Assembly: GCA_945906015.1 (NCBI GenBank)
Contig: CAMDQV010000145.1
Location: 1 to 5,782 of the forward strand
Length of the DNA stretch: 5,782 nucleotides
From: Pedobacter schmidteae
GTDB taxonomy: Bacteria > Bacteroidota > Bacteroidia > Sphingobacteriales > Sphingobacteriaceae
Reading direction: 5' to 3'
Shown here one piece after another: positions 1 through 5,782 of this stretch. The position numbers and the translations under genes are program-made. The notes under the pieces were generated by a model, which was not told the origin of the DNA, did no database searches, and was given only the letters and a program-made list of their open reading frames with translations. Each line of letters opens with the position of its first letter. Position 1 is the stretch's first letter.

Positions 1-883
1 GTGCATAATTTTCATTAAGTCCCTGATTTTTTCTATTCTGTTGAATCTTTTTTAATGCTTTTGCCTTTAAAGAAGATGTATCGGCCATTTGCTTTTTAAA
101 CTTTGTAGCCAACTGATTACGCATCTTTTCATTTACAGGATTGCTCAAACTTTCTGCTGGGCCTGCACTGCTAAAATTATCCAGAAAGAAAAGCATAGCA
201 GGCGATTTAGCTGTCGCAATGAGCAAATCTTCAAACTTACCATATACATTTGGTCTGATCACATCTCTTTCAAAGGCAGGAATGTATTCTGCACTTATAT
301 TTTTGGTAACCGACACATTAAAATGATTGAACCAGAAATCAGTCAAGATCTCCTGCATTTGATTAGTACTGTATGCCGCTCTTAATATCTTTTGATTAAC
401 TAACTGCCTGAAAAGTTCTGCCTGAGGCCTGTAGCCTTTATCACGCATATATGCTCCAAGCTGTTCACGATATTTTTTCATATCAGACAGTTTCACTGAA
501 TCTTTATTGATCACACCGTCACGAATTGCCAACCGTAAAACCTGTGCATTTTTAGGAAATAACTTAATAACTTCTGAATTGCTTAGATTGATGGCATCAT
601 AAGAACTCAACATTTTATTCAGCTCATCATCGTTCTGTTTTGCAGCTAATTGTTCTGTAAACCACTTTTCAAGACCTATTTTTAAGACTTCATCGATATC
701 TCCCGGACGGGCGCCAAACGTAAAGCGATTCAATAAATGTGCTGCAGCCTGACGATCAGTAAGTCCTGCTTTTTTATATGGAAAACAGATTGCTGTAGAT
801 TCAGGGACAAGAAATGCCGAAAAGAGAATTCCGCAAAAAGCAAGCAAAAAAGGAATATAAAAGTATTTCAATACGTGTTTCAT
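1..883 (-). CDS. DUF1800-family exported protein, N-terminal part (cut by left edge)
   Basis: The frame is open from an ATG at 883-881 to base 1, giving 294 residues with no stop or frameshift; the C-terminal part lies outside the window. Residues 1-31 look like a Sec signal peptide: a Lys-containing start, a hydrophobic core (YIPFLLAFCGILFSAFLV) and a small-residue end (ESTA). The cysteine in the core is preceded by Phe, so this is a poor lipobox. DUF1800 (PF08811) features follow: AAHLLNRFTFGARPGDI at 47-63, the FWFNHFNV block at 183-190, and GLNENYA at 288-294, just where the family's NENYAREL motif would continue. A Lys/Gln-rich, probably flexible insertion lies at about 250-287. Members are usually around 450-600 residues, so roughly half is missing. 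Biochemical function is not established. Family members in Bacteroidota are often followed by a DUF1501 gene, which would lie beyond the left edge. The gene is divergent from mnmA; I see no convincing promoter for it. Confidence 0.88.
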   Translation of the reverse strand, partial: MKHVLKYFYIPFLLAFCGILFSAFLVPESTAICFPYKKAGLTDRQAAAHLLNRFTFGARPGDIDEVLKIGLEKWFTEQLAAKQNDDELNKMLSSYDAINLSNSEVIKLFPKNAQVLRLAIRDGVINKDSVKLSDMKKYREQLGAYMRDKGYRPQAELFRQLVNQKILRAAYSTNQMQEILTDFWFNHFNVSVTKNISAEYIPAFERDVIRPNVYGKFEDLLIATAKSPAMLFFLDNFSSAGPAESLSNPVNEKMRNQLATKFKKQMADTSSLKAKALKKIQQNRKNQGLNENYA

Positions 884-1061
884 AATTATTTCAAGGCTTT
901 TTTTGTAGTCAGACTATTTAGAACATGAAAGGATTAAATTTAAATGAATTTTCATATAAATAGAAACTGATCAGAGATCTTACAAGAATGATTAAAAGTA
1001 TCAATCGCTCATATTAGTTCTTCAGTATCTCATAATTTACCACACACTGACCATCTTTATA

Positions 1062-1091
1062 TTAGACTATTCGCTTAAAGCCTTATCTTTG
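1062..1091 (+). promoter_or_regulatory. Candidate Bacteroidota-type promoter for mnmA
   Basis: TATCTTTG at 1084-1091 matches the Bacteroidota -7 consensus TAnnTTTG exactly. Eighteen bases upstream is TTAG at 1062-1065, an imperfect match to the -33 TTTG box; the usual spacing is about 19-21. Transcription would begin around 1096-1099, giving a leader of about 37 bases. An AAGGA stretch at 1103-1107 is too far from the ATG at 1135 to act as a ribosome binding site, as expected in this phylum. The position is inferred from consensus alone. Confidence 0.5.
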
Positions 1092-1134
1092 CAAATAATT
1101 TAAAAGGACGCATAGTAGCGGTCTAAAAATTTCA

Positions 1135-2223
1135 ATGAGCAAAAGAGGTAGAGTATTGGTTGCCATGAGCGGCGGAGTAGACAGTTCGGTTGCGGCAGTA
1201 ATGCTTCACGAGCAGGGCTATGAGGTGATCGGGCTAACCATGAAAACCTGGGACTATGCCTCTTCGGGAGGCTCCTCCAAAGAAACCGGATGCTGCAGTC
1301 TGGATAGCATCAATGACGCTCGTGCATTAGCCGTTGCTTATGGATTTCCACATTATATACTTGACATCAGGAGTGAATTTGGTGATTTTGTGATCGATAA
1401 CTTCGTAGATGAATATTTATCAGGCAGAACTCCTAACCCTTGTGTTTTATGCAATACCCATATCAAGTGGGAAGCATTACTAAAACGTGCTGATAAACTT
1501 GATTGTGAATTTATAGCTACCGGACATTATGCTAATATTCGTGTTCAGGATAGTGGGCGCTATGTGATCTCAAAAGGAAAAGATGAACATAAAGATCAAT
1601 CTTATGTATTATGGGGTGTTTCTCAAGAAAACCTGGCTCGTACCCGCTTTCCGCTAGGAAGCTTCGCAAAATCTGAAATCAGACAAATGGCAAAAGATAT
1701 GGGTCAATTAGAGTTGGCGAACAAATCTGAAAGTTATGAAATCTGTTTTGTGCCAGACAATGATTACAGATCTTTTTTAAGGAATAAAGTGGATGATTTG
1801 GACGAACGCATCGGCCCGGGAAATTTTATGCTCAGCGATGGCACCCTAGCAGGGAAACATCTTGGATATCCTTATTATACTATAGGACAGCGTAAAGGAT
1901 TAGGACTTGCTTTTGGGCATCCAATGTTCGTAACCCGGATTCTTCCTGAAAGTAATACGGTTATGTTAGGCACCATCCAAGAGCTTGAAAAATCAGAAGC
2001 GATTGTTAGAAATATTAATCTGGTTAAATATGAAAGTATAGCTGAGCCTCTGGATGCAATAACCAAGATTAGATATAAAGATGCAGGTGCTATGAGTACT
2101 CTTGTGCAGGATGGAGATCATATTAAAATAAATTTCCATCATTCGGTGTCGGGTATTGCTCCTGGACAATCGGCTGTATTTTATGAAGGAAACGATCTGC
2201 TTGGGGGCGGTTTTCTGGTGTAA
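1135..2223 (+). CDS. mnmA: tRNA-specific 2-thiouridylase MnmA
   Basis: This cytoplasmic enzyme adenylates and then thiolates C2 of wobble uridine 34 in tRNAs for Lys, Glu and Gln, using ATP and sulfur passed on from a cysteine desulfurase. The 362-residue length is normal for the family. Visible motifs are the PP-loop SGGVDSS (12-18) for ATP binding, NPCVLCN (101-107), ATGHYA (128-133), KDQSYVLW (153-160) in the tRNA-contacting region, YEICFVPDNDYRSFL (201-215) and GQRKGLGL (251-258), followed by the C-terminal beta-barrel region. By alignment from memory, Cys106 and Cys204 correspond to catalytic Cys102 and Cys199 of E. coli. Cys103 replaces the E. coli Asp99, giving a CxxC plus C set that could hold an iron-sulfur cluster. 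The ATG at 1135 places the PP-loop at the usual distance from the N terminus. The gene appears to have its own promoter. Confidence 0.97.
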   Translation: MSKRGRVLVAMSGGVDSSVAAVMLHEQGYEVIGLTMKTWDYASSGGSSKETGCCSLDSINDARALAVAYGFPHYILDIRSEFGDFVIDNFVDEYLSGRTPNPCVLCNTHIKWEALLKRADKLDCEFIATGHYANIRVQDSGRYVISKGKDEHKDQSYVLWGVSQENLARTRFPLGSFAKSEIRQMAKDMGQLELANKSESYEICFVPDNDYRSFLRNKVDDLDERIGPGNFMLSDGTLAGKHLGYPYYTIGQRKGLGLAFGHPMFVTRILPESNTVMLGTIQELEKSEAIVRNINLVKYESIAEPLDAITKIRYKDAGAMSTLVQDGDHIKINFHHSVSGIAPGQSAVFYEGNDLLGGGFLV

Positions 2224-2232
2224 AATTTTCTG

Positions 2233-2259
2233 GTAATTAGACTATAAGAATTACATTTT
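2233..2259 (+). terminator. Weak candidate terminator after mnmA
   Basis: GTAATT (2233-2238) and AATTAC (2249-2254) form a 6-bp stem with a 10-base loop, followed by A and four T. A competing pairing, TTAGAC (2237-2242) with GTCTAA (2260-2265), overlaps it. Both stems are short and AT-rich, so termination here is plausible but poorly supported. Confidence 0.25.
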
Positions 2260-2302
2260 GTCTAAAATTCTCCTATTTCAGCATGTATTCTGCGATTTTG
2301 AA

Positions 2303-2320
2303 AATGACTAATTTGTCATT
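2303..2320. repeat. 18-bp near-perfect dyad upstream of topA
   Basis: The arms AATGAC (2303-2308) and GTCATT (2315-2320) are perfect inverted repeats. The six central bases TAATTT contain AATT, so the whole 18 bp is symmetric except for one T/T position in each half. It overlaps the candidate topA -33 box at 2312-2315, the position expected of an operator. The TGAC-N6-GTCA layout resembles sites of helix-turn-helix dimers such as the Crp/Fnr superfamily, but no regulator can be named. It could instead be a short stem-loop at the 3' end of the mnmA transcript. Confidence 0.45.
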
Positions 2321-2343
2321 CCCTTTAATATTACCTTTATTTG
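2312..2343 (+). promoter_or_regulatory. Candidate Bacteroidota-type promoter for topA
   Basis: TTTG at 2312-2315 matches the -33 box exactly. After a 20-base spacer comes TTTATTTG (2336-2343), which differs from the -7 consensus TAnnTTTG at one base. An alternative -7, TACCTTTA at 2332-2339, also has one mismatch but sits too close to the -33 box. Transcription would start around 2348-2351, leaving a leader of only about 12-15 bases before the ATG at 2363. Confidence 0.5.
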
Positions 2344-2362
2344 CATAATATCATTGAACTGA

Positions 2363-4948
2363 ATGGCTAAAAATTTACTTATTGTTGAGTCGCCGGCTAA
2401 GGCCAAAACAATTGAAGGGTACTTGGGAAAAGATTTTCTTGTAAAGTCAAGCTATGGTCATATTCGTGACTTGATCAAGACCGATGATGCCATTGATGTT
2501 AGCCATAATTTTGAACAGCGCTATGAAGTTCCATCCGATAAAAAAGCAGTTGTCAATGAATTAAAAAGATTAGCGAAAGATGCAGAAATGGTATGGCTTG
2601 CATCAGATGAGGACCGTGAGGGAGAAGCAATTTCATGGCATCTTTTTGAAACATTAGGCTTGAAAGAAGATCAAACCAAGCGTATTGTTTTCCATGAGAT
2701 CACTAAAACTGCTATTCTAAAAGCCATTGAATCACCAAGAAAAATAGATTATAATTTAGTTTATGCTCAGCAAGCCCGTCGTGTTTTAGATCGTTTGGTA
2801 GGATTTGAGTTATCGCCGGTACTTTGGAAAAAAGTAAAACCTTCTCTTTCTGCCGGACGTGTGCAATCTGTTGCCGTTCGTTTGATTGTTGACAGAGAGC
2901 GCGAAGTAAATAAATTTACAGCTACAGCCGCATTCAAAGTCGTGGCACTATTTTATACCGATAAACTAAAAGAACTATTCAGAGCCGAACTACCCGAACG
3001 TTTTGAAAAGGCACCTGAAGCAGAAAATTTCCTAAAAGATTGCATAAATGCAGTTTATACTGTACGAAGCCTCGAAACCAGACCAACAAAAAGAAGTCCA
3101 TCGGCTCCATTTACCACTTCAACACTACAACAGGAAGCCAGCAGGAAATTAGGCTTTTCAGTTGCAAGAACGATGCAAGTGGCGCAAAAGTTATACGAAA
3201 ATGGGAAAATCACGTATATGCGTACCGATTCAGTTAACTTATCGGATACTTCTTTAAATGCTGCAGCAGCAGAGATAAAATCGGCTTATGGAGAAAAATA
3301 TCATCAGTTAAGAAAATATAAAACCAAATCAGCTGGTGCACAGGAAGCTCATGAAGCCATTCGCCCTACTTATTTTGAACAGCATACCATCAGCGGCGAC
3401 TCATCAGAACAAAGATTATATGATCTGATATGGAAACGTTCCATTGCTTCGCAAATGTCTGAGGCCAATTTTGAAAAAACTACGGCTAAAATAAATATTT
3501 CTTCGCGCAGTGAGGAGTTTGTTGCCAATGGTGAAGTGATGAAGTTTGATGGTTTCCTGAAGGTGTATATGGAGTCAATAGACGATGAAGACGCTGAAAT
3601 CAATTTGGATGAAGATAATGATAACTCCATTCTTCCTCCACTAAGCAAAGGTCAAACGCTTAATTTGCGTGAAATGAACGCAACAGAGCGATATTCAAGA
3701 CCTCCGGCACGTTATGCAGAGGCAAGTCTGGTAAAAAAGCTTGAAGAGCTTGGCATTGGTCGTCCTTCAACCTATGCTCCAACAATTTCAACCATTCAGA
3801 ATCGTGGATATGTTGTTAAAGAAGATCGTGAAGGAAAACAACGTCTTTTTCAGTCGATAAGCCTGAAAGATGGTCAGATCAACGCAACAAAAAAGACAGA
3901 AAATACCGGAGCAGAAAAAAATAAACTATTTCCAACTGATATTGGTGCTGTGGTAAATGATTTTCTGGTTGAACACTTTAATGGGATCGTAGATTTTAAT
4001 TTTACCGCAAAAGTTGAAAATGAATTTGATGAGATAGCACAGGGATTGAAAAACTGGACAGAGATGCTCCGTACATTCTACAACCCTTTCCATTTGGAAG
4101 TTGAAACTACTTTACAAAATGCCAGCCGCGCAAGTGGTGAACGCGAATTAGGAAATGATCCTGAAAGTGGCAAAAAAATATCTGTTCGCATTGGCCGCTA
4201 TGGCCCCTTTGTCCAAATTGGTGAATCTGCAGAGCATGAGGAAGACGAAAAACCGAGGTATGCAAGTCTGCGTTCAGGACAAATGATTGAAAGCATATCT
4301 TTACAAGAAGCGCTAAATCTTTTTAAACTTCCTTTTCAATTAGAAGCCTATCAGGAAAAAGAGTTGAGTGTTGGTGTTGGCCGATTTGGCCCTTATATTA
4401 AATGGGGTGATAGTTTCATTTCATTACCTAAGGGCGAAGATCCTTTAGCAATCAATTTAGATCGTGCGGTAGAACTTATCAATGAAAAAAATAGTGCAGA
4501 TGCTCCTATTGCACATTTCCAGGAATTGCCTGTAACCAAAGGAAAAGGACGTTTCGGACCATTCATTAAATGGAATAACCTCTATATTAATGTCCCTGTA
4601 CGATTCAATTTTGAAACACTGGGTCAAGCTGAAATAGATGAACTGATTAGTAAGAAAATTGAGAAAGAAGCAAATCGTTTTATACAAGAATGGCCAACTG
4701 AAAAGATTGCCATTGAAAACGGCAGATGGGGACCTTTCATTCGTTTTCAAAAAGAAATGCTGAAACTCGGCAAAAATCCGATTACAAAAGATAAATATAC
4801 AGCTGAAGATCTTTCCCAGCTTTCACTTGATACAGTAAAAAAACTAATTACAGATCAAGTACCTGATGCGTTTACCGTAAAACCTAAAAAAACTGCAAAC
4901 AAAGCTCCCGCAAAGAAAAATCCGGTTAAACGTCTTGTTAAAAGATAA
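2363..4948 (+). CDS. topA: DNA topoisomerase I (type IA, omega protein)
   Basis: This enzyme relaxes negative supercoils by cutting and passing single strands through a 5'-phosphotyrosine intermediate, with Mg2+ in the Toprim domain. The Toprim domain starts at the N terminus: LLIVESPAKAKTIEGYL (5-21) with Glu9, and SDEDREGEAISWHL (81-94) with Asp82, Asp84 and Glu86. The catalytic Tyr is Tyr285 in GKITYMRTDS (281-290), with Arg287 nearby. HEAIRPT (330-336) and GIGRPSTYAPTISTIQ (464-479) are further core motifs. The C terminus has four Topo_C_Rpt-like modules marked by GRYGPF (611), GRFGPY (673), GRFGPF (729) and GRWGPF (787), then a Lys-rich tail (about 838-861) likely to bind DNA. The only cysteine is Cys227, so the zinc ribbons of E. 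coli TopA are absent, which is common in this phylum. The length of 861 residues fits, and the N terminus begins at the first Toprim strand, supporting this ATG. Confidence 0.97.
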   Translation: MAKNLLIVESPAKAKTIEGYLGKDFLVKSSYGHIRDLIKTDDAIDVSHNFEQRYEVPSDKKAVVNELKRLAKDAEMVWLASDEDREGEAISWHLFETLGLKEDQTKRIVFHEITKTAILKAIESPRKIDYNLVYAQQARRVLDRLVGFELSPVLWKKVKPSLSAGRVQSVAVRLIVDREREVNKFTATAAFKVVALFYTDKLKELFRAELPERFEKAPEAENFLKDCINAVYTVRSLETRPTKRSPSAPFTTSTLQQEASRKLGFSVARTMQVAQKLYENGKITYMRTDSVNLSDTSLNAAAAEIKSAYGEKYHQLRKYKTKSAGAQEAHEAIRPTYFEQHTISGDSSEQRLYDLIWKRSIASQMSEANFEKTTAKINISSRSEEFVANGEVMKFDGFLKVYMESIDDEDAEINLDEDNDNSILPPLSKGQTLNLREMNATERYSRPPARYAEASLVKKLEELGIGRPSTYAPTISTIQNRGYVVKEDREGKQRLFQSISLKDGQINATKKTENTGAEKNKLFPTDIGAVVNDFLVEHFNGIVDFNFTAKVENEFDEIAQGLKNWTEMLRTFYNPFHLEVETTLQNASRASGERELGNDPESGKKISVRIGRYGPFVQIGESAEHEEDEKPRYASLRSGQMIESISLQEALNLFKLPFQLEAYQEKELSVGVGRFGPYIKWGDSFISLPKGEDPLAINLDRAVELINEKNSADAPIAHFQELPVTKGKGRFGPFIKWNNLYINVPVRFNFETLGQAEIDELISKKIEKEANRFIQEWPTEKIAIENGRWGPFIRFQKEMLKLGKNPITKDKYTAEDLSQLSLDTVKKLITDQVPDAFTVKPKKTANKAPAKKNPVKRLVKR

Positions 4949-4980
4949 GATATTTACGTTTTTTCAGCTTCTCTACTTTT

Positions 4981-5005
4981 TATTAAACCTATAGCAGGTT
5001 TAATA
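4981..5005. repeat. Perfect 10-bp inverted repeat (stem-loop) between topA and the next gene
   Basis: TATTAAACCT (4981-4990) and AGGTTTAATA (4996-5005) are perfect inverted repeats around the loop ATAGC. It is the strongest stem-loop I saw in the window. On the plus strand it is followed by CCAATTATATT rather than a T-tract, and on the minus strand by a run of A, so it is not a standard intrinsic terminator in either direction. It ends 14 bases before the next start codon, so it could be a topA 3'-end structure, a leader hairpin affecting translation of the next gene, or a protein-binding dyad. Confidence 0.6.
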
Positions 5006-5019
5006 CCAATTATATTCTG

Positions 5020-5424
5020 ATGAAAAAAGATCTTCCTGAAAACGTAGTCGAAAATATAGCCATAGCAATCGTAATGGAATCAGCCACTCCAGAAGCAAAA
5101 CTTTGGAAAGTGTATTTAATCAACTTGAAGAATGATGCTCTTGAAACTGTTCTGGTAAGTTCAAAGGGGTATGGTGAAAAAGACGGCGAGAAAATAAAAA
5201 CATCCATTTTGCGAAATTCAATAGGTAATGTTCCTGCAAAATCATTTAAAGAGATAGAACTTATTGATGAACAGGTGTTTGGATTAACCAATGAATATTG
5301 GCTGAGTTATTACATTGACGGACAAATCTTTGATAAAAAATTTATTTTCGTCCCTGAAAGTATTGTAGATACCAATATGACCCGAGTACCCCTATTGAAC
5401 AAACCGGGTGTAATGATTGGATAG
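5020..5424 (+). CDS. Conserved-looking protein of unknown function (134 residues)
   Basis: I cannot assign a function. The protein resembles, from memory, small uncharacterised proteins of Bacteroidota; this was not checked by search. It has no signal peptide, no membrane segment and no Cys or His, so it is probably a soluble cytoplasmic protein without a cysteine-bound metal. It seems rich in beta strands: hydrophobic stretches at 11-19 (ENIAIAIVM), 29-36 (WKVYLINL), 41-47, 78-83, 92-99 (EYWLSYYI) and 107-111 (KFIFV). A charged Gly/Lys segment, SSKGYGEKDGEKIKTS (47-62), may be a loop. The C terminus ends VPLLNKPGVMIG. The ATG at 5020 is 71 bases after topA, with a stem-loop 14 bases upstream. 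Codon use and base composition match its neighbours, so there is no sign of recent transfer. Its coding nature is supported by a full-length frame with sensible protein composition; the opposite-strand frame over it is less protein-like. Confidence 0.8.
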   Translation: MKKDLPENVVENIAIAIVMESATPEAKLWKVYLINLKNDALETVLVSSKGYGEKDGEKIKTSILRNSIGNVPAKSFKEIELIDEQVFGLTNEYWLSYYIDGQIFDKKFIFVPESIVDTNMTRVPLLNKPGVMIG

Positions 5425-5456
5425 TTGATAAATCAATAAATGGACTAAGCTGACCG

Positions 5457-5469
5457 TTTACTCAGTAAA
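5457..5469. repeat. 13-bp palindrome upstream of the exonuclease gene
   Basis: TTTACT, C, AGTAAA is a perfect dyad with a single central base, 54 bases before the ATG at 5523. It could be an operator or part of a weak 3' hairpin for the preceding gene. A second small dyad, TTGATAAATCAA (5425-5436), lies directly after the preceding stop codon. Both are AT-rich and short enough to be chance. Confidence 0.25.
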
Positions 5470-5522
5470 GTATTAAATAACAGATGAATAGTGTAGCTTG
5501 ACCTTTATGAACGCAATAAACT

Positions 5523-5782
5523 ATGCTAGAAAACATTGATCTGCAGCAGGTTCTGGTGCTCGACATAGAAACTGTTCCGCAATATCCATCATTTGAAGAA
5601 TTACCAGCAGATTTCCAGGAGTTATGGGAGCAAAAAACCAAGTTTCAGCGCAAAGACGGTGAAAGCCCTTCTGATTTTTATGCTCGTGGTGGAATTTTAG
5701 CAGAGTTTGGAAAAATCATCTGTATTTCTGTAGGAATCTTTTCAAAAAAAACCAAGAACATATCTCTTCGTGTTAAATCATT
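5523..5782 (+). CDS. PolB-type predicted 3'-5' exonuclease, N-terminal part (cut by right edge)
   Basis: An ATG at 5523 opens a frame that stays open to the window end, giving 86 full codons. VLVLDIETVP (10-19) is the ExoI motif of DEDD-type RNase H-like exonucleases, with Asp14 and Glu16 as metal ligands. YARGGILAEFGKIICISVGIF (around 54-74) matches the second conserved strand region of the PF10108/COG3298 family (predicted exonuclease related to the proofreading domain of family-B DNA polymerases). Family members are stand-alone proteins of roughly 230-280 residues without a polymerase domain, so about two thirds is missing here, including the remaining catalytic Asp and Tyr. Its substrate and pathway are not established. 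The gap of 98 bases to the previous gene suggests its own promoter, but the only -7-like sequence (TAGCTTG, 5494-5500) is poor. Confidence 0.85.
   Translation, partial: MLENIDLQQVLVLDIETVPQYPSFEELPADFQELWEQKTKFQRKDGESPSDFYARGGILAEFGKIICISVGIFSKKTKNISLRVKS

Noticed and set aside
89..385. Plus-strand open frames at 89-385, 141-326 and 737-928
   Set aside because: They lie opposite the DUF1800 gene, whose minus-strand frame is open over all 883 bases with recognisable family motifs; the plus-strand products look like nothing known.
884..1134. Small RNA or riboswitch in the divergent region upstream of mnmA
   Set aside because: The likely mnmA leader is only about 37 bases with one tiny imperfect hairpin (around 1107-1122), and no known RNA motif is visible.
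1061..2267. Direct repeats ATTAGACTAT (1061-1070 and 2236-2245) and GTCTAAAA (1121-1128 and 2260-2267) flanking mnmA, suggestive of a mobile unit
   Set aside because: Exact 10-base repeats are expected by chance several times in a window this size, the spacing between the two motifs differs on each side, and mnmA is a core gene with no transposase or integrase nearby.
3370..3648. Minus-strand frames inside topA (3370-3648, 4457-4750) and mnmA (1875-2066), and a plus-strand frame at 3040-3237
   Set aside because: All lie wholly within well-supported genes in other frames and have no recognisable motifs.
4928..4964. Possible terminator AAACGT...ACGTTT followed by T-run at the end of topA
   Set aside because: The 6-bp stem closes a 22-base loop and its left arm is inside the coding sequence; too weak to list as a feature.
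5010..5291. Minus-strand open frame over the start of the unknown 134-residue gene
   Set aside because: Its product is Ser/Phe/Ile-rich, typical of an antisense shadow, and it begins inside the better plus-strand gene.
5425..5436. FNR-like site TTGAT..ATCAA
   Set aside because: The half-sites are separated by 2 bases instead of the 4 of an FNR box, and it abuts a stop codon rather than a promoter.
5451..5507. Imperfect direct repeat TGACCGTTTA (5451-5460) and TGACCTTTA (5499-5507)
   Set aside because: Short, imperfect, only two copies and not placed at a recognisable promoter; likely chance.

Overview
The window looks like chromosomal housekeeping DNA from a member of the Bacteroidota, most likely Sphingobacteriales-like (Pedobacter/Mucilaginibacter type). 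The signs are: AT-rich DNA; no Shine-Dalgarno sequence close to the starts; candidate promoters of the Bacteroidota type (TTTG or TTAG at about -33 and TAnnTTTG at about -7) before mnmA and topA; a zinc-finger-free type IA topoisomerase with C-terminal GRxGP repeats; and a DUF1800 protein of the kind common in this phylum. The genus is inferred from protein style, not from a search.

Layout: (1) bases 1-883, minus strand, the N-terminal 294 residues of an exported DUF1800-family protein that runs off the left edge. (2) Bases 884-1134, a divergent intergenic region with a good promoter candidate for the rightward gene. (3) Bases 1135-2223, mnmA, the tRNA U34 2-thiolase. (4) Bases 2224-2362, a spacer with a weak stem-loop after mnmA and a promoter candidate for topA, whose -33 box lies inside an 18-bp dyad. 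(5) Bases 2363-4948, topA, complete. (6) A short gap with a perfect 10-bp stem-loop. (7) Bases 5020-5424, a small conserved-looking protein of unknown function. (8) A 98-base gap with two small palindromes. (9) Bases 5523-5782, the start of a PolB-type 3'-5' exonuclease cut by the right edge.

The four rightward genes share strand and base composition, but the gaps (139, 71 and 98 bases) and the separate promoter candidates argue for mostly individual transcription rather than one tight operon. MnmA acts in translation fidelity, TopA in DNA supercoiling, and the terminal exonuclease probably in nucleic-acid processing; no shared pathway is evident.

I found no undescribed multi-gene system, mobile element, CRISPR array or RNA gene. 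The points most worth a second look are the three-cysteine (CxxC plus C) arrangement in MnmA, the unknown 134-residue protein with its upstream stem-loop, and the dyad over the topA promoter.
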